NCBI GenBank assembly: GCA_035771165.1
Contig: JAWNZC010000413.1
Span: 868,001-932,000, forward strand
Reading direction: 5' to 3'
Length of the DNA stretch: 64,000 bases
Origin: Paragorgia papillata
Lineage: Eukaryota > Cnidaria > Anthozoa > Scleralcyonacea > Coralliidae
Shown here: positions 55,801-64,000 of the stretch, in pieces
Position numbering within the stretch: the first letter of the stretch is position 1
Layout of the letters: every line of letters begins with the position of its first letter
The notes under the pieces: model-generated
What the model was told of the DNA's origin: nothing
Seen by the model: the letters and a program-made list of their open reading frames with translations, nothing else
The model's database searches: none
Program-made: the position numbers and the translations under genes

Positions 55801-58800
55801 ATAGCATTTTGGCCAAATGCGATTGCGTTTAGCCTAATGCAGTCACGTTTTGTTAAAACACAATTGTGCTTTATGTTTAAATGTGATATTGGAAGCAAAA
55901 TGGCACTATAAAGAACCATGGATTTGTAACACGATCATATGCTGCAAAACTGTGAAAATATCATGTCTGTCTTGAACGTAGCCAAAGTTATATACAGTAT
56001 AGGGCCCACTGGTGGACTGACTCTCCTTAGGCTTGGTGAGTAACACATATGTACTGATTATTTTTCAGCCTGATGATGTAGACAAGAAGTATTCAGGACT
56101 TCTTGAGAAGAAGTGGATTTCTGTTATTAGACTTCAAAAGAAGGTTAGTTAATACATTATAAAAGATGTAATCTACATAAGATGTATTGTAATCTATTCT
56201 GTGGTATGCCTTGTAAGAGGAGGGTAATGGGGTATTTTTGTGCTCTGTATTGGGGTATTAAATTTAAATATTTGTTCTTCATTCAGTCATCTTTTTATTA
56301 AACATTTTTCAATCCTGTCATGGATGGCATGCATCGTGCTTGTGGTGTATTTAATATCTGTTTTCTGTTTTCAACAGTATTTTTAGTATGTTATTTATCG
56401 TAACTGGTCTTACTGGACTTGCCGGACAACATATTCCATTATTTGTGTCTGGATTTTATCCCCATAAAGGTCATAAGGGATCATAATGTACATTGCTAGA
56501 CGTCATCAGCATGGTCACCCTCACAGAGTCACATTGGCTCCCATACAATATGGCGGACATGGTGGGACTCTCAGATTCTCATGCTTCAGGTTTGGTTACC
56601 CCCTCCCCCCCCCCCCCACCCATTACCCCCCTCTTGTATATTGACAGAACTCCGAAAAATAGGTACGCTTATGTGATTTCTAATGTTGCCTTGAAGTGTA
56701 AGAAAATGCGATATGAAGGTACCAAAACCTGAAAACACGAGTTAAATTTGAGTGCGTTATTAAGGAATTATCACCCTCTGAATACCTACCGTAATTATTC
56801 CTGGGGAAAAAAACACATTGAATCCGTGCAAAGATATTGGAAACGAGTCGTGTTTGGATAGATCAAGCTGAAAAAGCGGTAAATTGCCGAGATATATTTT
56901 GATAACGGTCTACTGACGTTTTGAGCGGAACCTAGTTCATCAGTGGAAAAAGAGATTTGTTATCAATAACGATTATTTATTATCAATAACTAATCTTGGC
57001 AATTTACCACTTTTTCATTTTGATATAAATTGGTTATACATGTGGTTTATGTTCATAGTTTACTAAGTCAGTCGTTATATTTCAGGTGATGGAGCTGGAA
57101 ACAAAGTTAGCGGAAGCCGAAAAAGAGGTCCATTATGGAGGTGAATATCTTTATCTGTAACCGGTTTGGGAGGGATGGGAAGACATTTTCCATTTTAGGA
57201 AAGTAATATCATTGTGTAAGTGAAATATCGGACCGACGTACTGATGCGGACGGAACCGAGCGAGCGCCGCGAGCCGAACAGAGAACGGAGGACAGACCGA
57301 ACAAGCGAGGTCAATAAGTAGTTTAGTATATGACTACGAATGTTGTAAACGTTTTGTGAAAACTTGACAAAGTGTTAGGCTCGTATTTGCCCCCACCTTT
57401 CTTGCGAACTAAACCAAAATGCAACTGTTTTCACATTTTTAAAGTACTTTCCGCTTGTAGCTAGAATCTTGAACATTCTACCCCAAATAGCATTTTTCAA
57501 TTGCTTTTGTTTGACATATTGCTCAATGTATACTGAGTCACTGACATGACTTTCATTTTGTTTATAAAATCCTCTCAGCGGTCCAGAACGGCAGATTTCG
57601 GACCGCTCAGGAACCAATCAAATTGCTCGATTTCACGTTCCGGACCGCTCATGAAAATAGGCATATAATAAATTATTTTAAAGCCCACAAATTTAAACCT
57701 CATAAAAACCGCTAGGAGGTTATGTTTTTATCTTCATTTAATTCTCTGTTGGTCTGTCACCTATAGGATATTTCAAAATGTATTGATCCGATTTTCTAAA
57801 GCAGACGCTGTGAGACTCCATTCCCTCACTAACGTTTGCTCAGACGAGCGATAAATTCCTTTCTCGATTAAACTTGTTCATAAACTTCTGGTTGACAAGC
57901 CAAGTCGCTAAAGCGTGTCTAGACAAAGCACACTATAAGGTCCGTTTCAAACGTCGCACTTCTGCTGTGTCGATTCAATTCAGCATTTAAATGCGACCTT
58001 TGTATTAAACTCTATTAAATGCGACAAGCGCGTTAAATTCGCGACAGCTTTTGTCGCATCGTGCGGCAGAAGTTCGACTCCGTTTCAAACGTCGAATTTC
58101 TGCCTTGTCGAACTCAATGCATAAATTAAGACAGCGTTAAAAAATCCCTGCTTTCAATTCCCTGTTCCTTTTGTATCTCTTTGAACATTTCGTTGGGATG
58201 CGATTAATTACTGTAAATGTGACGTTTTAAGAGGACAGAATAAAAATAATAATTTTTTTTCGGCCAAGTGAAATTGGTACTTCGTGCATGTCTTGCTGAA
58301 TACAGTTCGTCGCTTTAGTTTATAATATGTATGCATGTAGCTACAGTTTTCATAAACTGAAACGATTTTCCAGTGTTGAGAATAATTTGAAGGCAATAAA
58401 TGAGGAACTAAAAGAAGCATTTACCTTTGCCGCAAAGATGTAAAAGAGCGCAAAATGACCAGGAGTCAAGGCTAAGGAGTAGCCGTAAGCCGGCGCTCAA
58501 GTTTGAAAAGGACTAGAAGATGCAAGTGTCAAGTTCAGCGAGGCTAACCGTAACGGACCAACCCAATGAATCAGAACCAAGATGCCTTAGATGTTCCTGG
58601 TTTCTAAATTCTATCAGCTGATAAATCCTTGTTCCCACTGGCTGCAAATCCTATAGAATTAACATCAATACCTTTTCTTACATTAACTCCAGTCATCGAT
58701 ATCCAGCCCCACGATTTTGAAAGCCTCGCGCTGATTGGTCAACAATCGAGAAAGGAATTTATCGCTCGTCTGAGCAGACGTTAGTGGTGGAGTGACGGAA

Positions 58801-61800
58801 GCGCCTCACAACGTCTGCCTTGTATAGCGGGCAAAATTATTCAAGAGCTATGTTATGTCCAGAAAATGTCGAAGTACAGTGTACATGTACCTTATCACGG
58901 TCGGTGCTCGGCAACATTTGTGCACACAGGCAAAAGTTCGTAAACACAGGCAAAAGTTCGTAAATTTTCTAGTGCATTCATTCTCACTAATAGTTTACAC
59001 TCCTTCAATAGTTTAAATTAGTTCAAAGTAAACAAAAAAGCATTTTCAGACCCAAAAAACCTTGCAGATTTGTTGAAAAAAGGTCAGTCCTCTGAGGTTC
59101 ACTGTTGCTAAGTAACCAAGCGACCAACCACATGCAAGAACTGCTGATCAAGGAACCAATCAAGTGCAAGTAATTTTGCCCTGAATTACAAAAAAAATGC
59201 CCTCTTCATTAGCCAATCATATTCGAGTAATTTTGCCCTCTATATTATTAAGGAGGCTAATTTTGATGCAACTCTATGCTTTATGAAAATAACATATACA
59301 TTATCTCCGCTGCCTGTTAGTTTGTCTGTCTGTCACAAGGACACATGTACTCAATAAATATTGATTTGTAACTTTGTGGAAATGTTGGGCACAAACTAAG
59401 GAGCAACCCATTAAAGCCCCATTTACACTATACTTGCGTATCGGATTACTTTTCGAGGGGCTCTACTTCCATTACTACGCAGTAATCGGATACAACACGT
59501 CGGAGTAAAATCACTCCGCTCTGGAGGTGATATGAAAAGTAATCCAATATGTGGCGGCCGCAAGTTGTTGTGTGTAAACGGGGAAATGCGATACGTTCCG
59601 CTACTTCCAATTCTCTATTGCTCGTTTCAGCACAGCTTTTGGTAGCTTTTCTAATACATTGAAAATTGAAAGGCGATTGTTTCTTGCAATCACTTCTGAT
59701 ACTCGTCCAAGACGTCTATCTGTGGATTCTGTTGTGTTTCGTCTGTGGGCTTAGGCCAATGTTCGTCAAGTACGGAACTATTTCCTTCTTGTGTTGTTTT
59801 TTACATGGTTCTTTAAGCAGTATATCTACACTGCATGTCCAACAGCGTGGTCCGTATCGCCTTTCCATACGCAACATAGCCGGAGGCTAATTGCGCTTTT
59901 TATTCAAATTCCCTTCTAATCTCTCCCTCAATTATCAACATTGCGCGACTAAAGCTCCTATGTGGTTCCCATTAAGTACACTCAAACTTATAAAAAGGGG
60001 TATGGAGTGTGTTATTTAGACCCAATGTATTCCAATAAAACAACTTAATTGCACTTTTAAAGTTGCTAATCTGAATCAGTATCCGCCATCTTAGATGCAT
60101 TTTCGATATGCATGTGACGTCACAAGCTGGGTAAAGTGAAAACTGTAGTTAGCCATACTTTCACATATATAAGTCTGAAACTTATTTTTTGTAGATGATT
60201 TTCATTCTTGATTGAACCACAACGCTTTAAAAACATACCACATAAATTCAGCTGCCAGAAGAATAAGTTTCATCATGTTTACCCAGCTTGTGACGTCAGT
60301 TAATTAGGCAAGGTCTTACAACAAGATGACGAACGGCAAGATTGTCTTTTGTCGAAATTAGTGATGTTGTTGGCACAAGAGTTGTTTTGTTTACTTGGAT
60401 TACCATCGCAAGACAGTCTGTTAATCAGAAATTTAAAAATGTGTACTTGTAATTGTTGTTGCTCTTACCCTTTAAAGTGCTTATGAAATGAAATTTTCGC
60501 TAATTTCTTTATTTCGTAATTTTAGAATATAAAAATCGCTGATATTGCTACATATGCTAACTTTGTCTTCACGTGTTTAGAAAGTGCTTTATTTTTATAT
60601 TTAAACTTGCCAAACCATAGCATTTGTTAGGTCGAAATGTCAGCAAGGACTGAGACGAGTAACGATACCTGTGACGTCACAAGGTGATCAAGACTAAACA
60701 AATTTATGGTAACGATCCACCGTGTGACGTCAAATAGTTGTTGTGGCAGCGTTATTGTGTTGACATTTCACCGCCCTAGCTATCAACTTTGAACTGAAAA
60801 ATAAAGTGTTTTCCAAAGACGTAAATATTAAGTGAACATATGCACGAATATCAGAATTTTCTATATTTTTGTAATATCAAATAATATAAAAAGCAAAAAT
60901 TTCATTTCATATGCACTTTAATTTAAAAAAAACGAGTCTTTTTTGGGAAACCCACGCGAGGTACGCGCGATTTTTTGTTATTGTAATTTGTCAATCCGGT
61001 ATAGTATAACTAGGAATGGTTTTCATATCGGATTGGCCCAGGGAATACGATACAAATGGCAATCGGTATAGTGTAACTGGGCCTAAAAATAGGTGCGCCT
61101 ACATGACCTAATAGAGAGCTTAAGCATATTAGGCGTTTTTGAGACACGGACCGGTGACGAATCGCGTATTCTTTGAAAAGACTTTTTTACCCAAAACAAA
61201 GGCTATGAATAATCACATATCTAAACTGTTAGCTCATAAGCTTAAAGTGCCACTAACCTCAAAAAATTTTTTTCGCAAATCTAAAAGCCCTTATCGAGTG
61301 AATTAGGCGAGTGAATAAATTATTGGTATTGGACATTTCTTTGGTCTTCTGTAGTCCACCAAAGTTGCAAAAATTGGCATCTGCATGTCCCATGGCGGAG
61401 CAGGAAAGGGAATGGGTATATTCCTGGTGTGACGTCAGACAAATCAAACAAGGAACTCCTTTGAGCTCTGTCTGGTGAATACATATAATTTTTACATTGC
61501 GTTAGTTGGGAAAATGAATTTTCAACCCAAAAAATTCTATGTATTCACCAGACAGTGCTCAAAGGAGTTCCTTGTTTGACTTGTCTGACGTCACACCAGG
61601 AATATACCCATTCCCTTTCCTGCTCCGCCATGGGACATGCAGATGCAACTTTGGTGGTCTACAGAAGACCAACGAAACGTCCAATACCAATAATTTATTA
61701 ACTGGCCTAATCCACTCAATAAGGACTCTTAGATTTGCGAAAAAATTTTTTTGAGGTTAGTGGCACTTTAAATTTCATCTTTATATAAAAATACAGAGCG

Positions 61801-62737
61801 TTTATTTTATATTGTAATGTAATGAAATTATCCCCCTTAAAATACAAGTTTTCTACTTTAAAAGCATTTCTATTGTAGTAAAACAACGATGACAGGCATC
61901 AACGTTCTAGAAGTTCCCGTCGTCTCAAGAACGTGAAAATGCTCTCAATGACGTCTTATGTAGAACGACGACGGCGTTCACTTTGCTCTTGGGATTTTAA
62001 ATTGCTCATTGTTTTGAATGAAAAATGCTATTGAATTCAATCGCCGTTCGTGGCTTTAAAACGCCTGTATGTTTAAGCTCTCTATTGTGTTCGCTACATG
62101 CAGGCGATCATTTCGGTTAAATTCGTTAAGATGAAGCAAATGAAATAGTTCAATCAATGACAATGTCTTTTAAAACCGATTTATGATGCTCTGAATGGCC
62201 TGTGTGGCAAGCGGAAATAGCTTTTATTACGAGTTGTTGTTTTGAGTCATGGCCACGAGTATCAGATTTTAGATTATAGTCTGGATGAGTTATAAACAAA
62301 AACGCGCTACAGCAAAAATCTGATTGTTCGGAGAAATTTAGTTTTCGAATTGTATATTGAAATACTCTATGGTGGGGCATTTGCATCAATATGGCAGACA
62401 CAAAAAATCAGACTTTTCTAAAAATCGATTTTAAAAATCGACAGGTTCTCCATGTTGAAAAAACAATGAAAAAATGCTTGATTACACTATTCTTCTTATT
62501 GTTTATTTTACCGTAACTACTTCACGTTAGATACACATGATAGGTTTGGTTTGGTTTAGGCACGTGTGGGGTTAGCATTGGAGAAAGTGTTAGGGTTAGC
62601 ACTACCGGAAACAAGAACTATATTACATCTTATAATCACCACTTAACATGAAGCACTTACTCATTTTACTGTGATCTTTTAGGTTCGAATAAAAAGAGCA
62701 GATCGGCAGCAGATTGGATCCCCAGACCTCCTGAAAG
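52772..62737 (+). CDS. PAFAH1B1: LIS1 (PAFAH1B1) orthologue, 5' part: LisH and coiled-coil exons
   Basis: LIS1 binds cytoplasmic dynein and NudE proteins to control microtubule-based transport and nuclear positioning; it is also the regulatory subunit of platelet-activating-factor acetylhydrolase 1b. Five coding exons are visible: 52772-52803, 55218-55296, 56069-56143, 57086-57140 and 62683-62737. All have GT-AG borders and keep one frame (98 codons plus two bases). The protein opens [11 protein letters not shown] and continues [17 protein letters not shown], the LisH dimerisation motif. [19 protein letters not shown] and [14 protein letters not shown] follow as the coiled coil, then the WIPRPPE linker that precedes the first WD40 repeat. 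The seven WD40 repeats must lie right of 64000, since none of the remaining sequence encodes them. Intron 4 is 5.5 kb and filled with mobile elements. The start is the ATG giving the family's conserved N-terminus. Confidence 0.95.
53422..54211. mobile_element. mariner-like TIR element in LIS1 intron 1, 790 bp
   Basis: Ends CAGTGAAACCTGAGTTTTGC and GCAAAACTCAGGTTTCACTG are perfect inverted repeats, flanked by TA on both sides (53420-53421 and 54212-54213). The terminal sequence and TA duplication fit the Tc1/mariner/pogo group. GTGGTCG words recur near both ends. The only ORF (53574-53759) does not resemble a transposase, so it is non-autonomous. Confidence 0.85.
54214..55217. other. Remainder of LIS1 intron 1
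   Basis: AT-rich intronic DNA with short meaningless ORFs. It ends in the acceptor TTTTTGTAG before exon 2. Confidence 0.7.
55218..55296 (+). CDS. PAFAH1B1: LIS1 coding exon 2 (LisH)
   Basis: Encodes [20 protein letters not shown] and HDAKL; acceptor TTTTTGTAG, donor TTG|GTGAGT. This is most of the LisH motif. Confidence 0.95.
55297..56068. other. LIS1 intron 2
   Basis: 772 bp, AT-rich; words such as GCCCAAATGCAGTTACATTT and GGCCAAATGCGATTGCGTTT suggest an old repeat. No nested gene. Confidence 0.75.
56069..56143 (+). CDS. PAFAH1B1: LIS1 coding exon 3 (coiled-coil start)
   Basis: Encodes [20 protein letters not shown] then RLQKK in phase 0 (25 codons); acceptor TTTTTCAG, donor AAG|GTTAGT. 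Confidence 0.96.
56144..57085. other. LIS1 intron 3
   Basis: 942 bp, containing a poly-C tract (56596-56620) and a small inverted-repeat unit at 56878-57027 with AAAAAGCGGTAAATTGCCGA and TTGGCAATTTACCACTTTTT. Confidence 0.75.
56878..57027. mobile_element. Small inverted-repeat unit in LIS1 intron 3
   Basis: AAAAAGCGGTAAATTGCC at the left is inverted as GGCAATTTACCACTTTTT at the right; TTATCAATAACGATTATTTA and TTATCAATAACTAATC lie between. Confidence 0.5.
57086..57140 (+). CDS. PAFAH1B1: LIS1 coding exon 4 (coiled coil)
   Basis: Encodes [18 protein letters not shown] plus one base of a split Gly codon; acceptor TATTTCAG, donor GGAG|GTGAAT. Confidence 0.94.
57215..57665. mobile_element. GAGCGGTC/CGGTC fold-back family, inverted copy
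   Basis: Reverse-complement relative of 44169-44885: AGTGAAATATCGGACCGAC, ACAGACCGAACAAGCGAGGT, ACGTTTTGTGAAAACTTGAC and GAACCAATCAAATTGCTCGA. It lies in LIS1 intron 4. Confidence 0.7.
57798..58832. mobile_element. TIR element, ~1.03 kb, in LIS1 intron 4
   Basis: Left GCAGACGCTGTGAG, CTAACGTTTGCTCAGACGAG and CGATAAATTCCTTTCTCGAT; right TGTCTGAGCAGACGTTAG-type sequence with ATCGAGAAAGGAATTTATCG and CTCACAACGTCTGC. The interior duplicates TCCGTTTCAAACGTCG. No coding capacity. Confidence 0.7.
58926..58968. repeat. 22-bp tandem duplication
   Basis: ACACAGGCAAAAGTTCGTAA occurs twice in direct succession. Confidence 0.85.
59417..59583. mobile_element. TIR MITE, ~167 bp
   Basis: CCCCATTTACACT and GTGTAAACGGGG ends; TATCGGATTACTTTTC and GAAAAGTAATCCAATA pair inside. 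Ends resemble those of the 24227-24337 unit (ACCCCGTTTACACT). Confidence 0.7.
60110..60300. mobile_element. Inverted-repeat MITE, ~190 bp
   Basis: TGACGTCACAAGCTGGGTAA on the left and TTTACCCAGCTTGTGACGTCA on the right are inverted repeats; GAAACTTATT and AATAAGTTTC also pair. Confidence 0.7.
60472..60921. mobile_element. TIR MITE, ~450 bp, AAAGTGC ends
   Basis: TTAAAGTGCTTATGAAATGA then AATTTTCGC at the left; GCAAAAATTTCATTTCATAT then GCACTTTAA at the right. Interior AAAATATAAAAA-type pairs also match. The outermost AAAGTGC is shared with the palindrome at 61242. Confidence 0.75.
61242..61772. mobile_element. Near-perfect 530-bp palindrome in LIS1 intron 4
   Basis: TTAAAGTGCCACTAACCTCA starts the left arm and its reverse complement ends the right arm. 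The arms are ~250 bp each and meet near 61500. Both strands therefore encode nearly the same peptide (NNL.T.LIHSIR...RFAKK), an effect of symmetry rather than a gene. A small indel (ATGCAGATGCAAC against the other arm) is one of a few differences. Confidence 0.9.
62683..62737 (+). CDS. PAFAH1B1: LIS1 coding exon 5 (linker to WD40)
   Basis: Encodes [17 protein letters not shown] and two bases of the next codon; acceptor TCTTTTAG, donor AAAG|GTATGA. WIPRPPE is a family landmark directly before the first WD40 blade. Confidence 0.94.
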
Positions 62738-62768
62738 GTATGAAGTAATTTGACGAAAAAAATAATAA

Positions 62769-62946
62769 ACCAAGTCGTTAAAAAATTAGAATTGAAAAGT
62801 TAAAGTTTATGTAGGGGAATTTTCTAATTTTCCCCCCGCATCTACTGTGCACTTTAAACCAAATCGTTAAAAAATTAGAATTGAAAAGTTAAAGTTTATG
62901 TAGGGAAATTTTCTTCTTTTTTCCCCGCATCTACTGTGCACTTTAA
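62769..62946. repeat. 89-bp tandem duplication
   Basis: TCGTTAAAAAATTAGAATTG to CGCATCTACTGTGCACTTTA occurs twice with few changes, in LIS1 intron 5. Confidence 0.9.
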
Positions 62947-63043
62947 GTAACAGCTAAGCGTTTTTTGGCAACTAAATGTATATACGTTATTCAGGGGCGG
63001 CGCGGAGCGTAAATTTTTTGGTATTAGTTGTAGTATATAGAGT

Positions 63044-63063
63044 AGGGGGGGGGGGGGGGGGGG
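63044..63063. repeat. Poly-G tract
   Basis: About 20 consecutive G in intron 5. Confidence 0.85.
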
Positions 63064-64000
63064 TCTGGGGTATCAGAAAATTTTGAAATCGAAAGGCTCT
63101 GAAATGCAATTTCCAGCATTCTACAGAAGATATTCTTTGAAAAAATCAAGCGAGATGAACATCTAAATGCTATAAGTATTTTACGCAGTTCGATGACTTC
63201 ACGACCAAATTAACGGAAACATCCATTGAATTATATCTGTCTGAGACTGTGATGTGATTTATAATATTGTGGCCGTACATTCCTTATATTCAAACGGCAA
63301 ACGGTAAGTGTACTTTAAAGATATTTCGTTTTTAAAATTGTTGGAATTGGGGCAAAATCGGAAATCAGGATTGAATGTCAATATGCGACATGGAGAAACC
63401 CGTTGGATTGTTGGAAATGCAAACCAGGGACAACTCAGTTTGAAACATAATGGCAATGCATAACAAACTTGTTCACTGTTCTCTTTCTTAGTTTTTAAGT
63501 TTACACTTTACAGTTGACTCGATAGTAAAGAAAAAAGTTTTGAAACATACCAGCGATGGGCACACACCGCAAGCCATCTTGGCGATACCGATGCGATGAA
63601 TAGCTTGCGTGATGCGCCGACAATACATATGATCAGCGCAACGTCTGCCTGCTTTTGCGAACGCCAGGCGGCCAAGGTATTAGAATCACAAAACTAATAC
63701 CTTGTAGGATTGCGTTGTTAGATATACAAATATTCGCATCGTTCTTACCTTTGAGGGAGGACTTATGTCTTTATTTTGTTAAATATGCATTCAAGAAGGT
63801 TTTCCTTTCGTCAGATAAGTTCTAGTCACTATATCAAAGCTTCAAAATTGTTATAAATAATTGCTCTTTGTTTCCATATTATTGAAGTATTGAACTCCAG
63901 TGTTGGGAGCGTTTCCTTGTGAAATAGGCGATACAGCGGATACTACATGGATGATTTATATATTGAGATGTTATATATTGTTAATGTGATGAAGTGAAAA

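Larger units (their letters stand above)
57141..62682. other. LIS1 intron 4, 5.5 kb
   Basis: Far longer than the neighbouring introns and filled with inverted-repeat elements listed separately (57215, 57798, 59417, 60110, 60472, 61242). The small ORFs inside are not genes. The sequence from 61773 to 62680 has no structured element apart from an AT-rich repeat. Confidence 0.8.
62738..64000. other. LIS1 intron 5, runs off the window
   Basis: No WD40-coding exon is recognisable to the end of the window. It contains the 89-bp tandem duplication and a poly-G tract. Confidence 0.7.

Noticed and set aside
61259..61754. Two similar peptides on opposite strands, at first sight a duplicated gene
   Set aside because: They are mirror images caused by the 530-bp palindrome.

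Overview
The window is eukaryotic, metazoan genomic DNA. It is AT-rich and repeat-rich, with GT-AG introns and one clearly recognisable animal gene: the 5' half of a LIS1 (PAFAH1B1) orthologue. The mix of Crypton-type tyrosine-recombinase elements, a Ty3/gypsy LTR element, jockey/CR1-like LINE debris and many fold-back MITEs fits a cnidarian, probably an anthozoan. That assignment is inference from repeat style and was not tested by any search.

Layout. (1) 1-15466 is one uninterrupted satellite of a 38-bp monomer (about 400 copies) with higher-order organisation of about 930 bp; it ends abruptly at 15466. (2) 15467-23880 is AT-rich and holds no convincing gene. It contains inverted-repeat elements, including a 3.35-kb segment (20523-23873) whose two ends carry matching arrays of a short AACA/TGTTGTTC motif. 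(3) 23882-27352 is bounded by ~105-bp inverted repeats and contains fold-back MITEs plus a decayed Crypton recombinase gene on the minus strand (25389-26868: one intron, two stops, two frameshifts). (4) 29210-30613 is a second Crypton-type recombinase, plus strand, open for 467 codons with all catalytic residues. (5) 33.0-35.7 kb holds two LINE reverse-transcriptase fragments and a MITE. (6) 36.1-38.8 kb holds a low-complexity block, a 1.3-kb TIR element, a 0.73-kb TIR element made largely of TGCAAA motifs, and a fold-back. (7) 38795-43280 is a complete but inactivated Ty3/gypsy element with ~145-bp LTRs and a perfect 5-bp target duplication (GGTTG). (8) 43.3-52.6 kb is intergenic, packed with nested inverted-repeat elements, microsatellites and a LINE 3' end. 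(9) 52676-64000 is the 5' part of the LIS1 gene: five coding exons (98 codons plus two bases: LisH domain, coiled coil, linker). The WD40 exons lie beyond the window. Its introns hold a TA-flanked mariner-like element, several MITEs and a 530-bp near-perfect palindrome.

The only probable cellular gene is LIS1, the dynein regulator. The only other intact protein-coding frame of note is the Crypton recombinase at 29210. Everything else that can be named is mobile-element or satellite DNA. Most long ORFs in the first 15 kb are by-products of a stop-poor 38-bp repeat.
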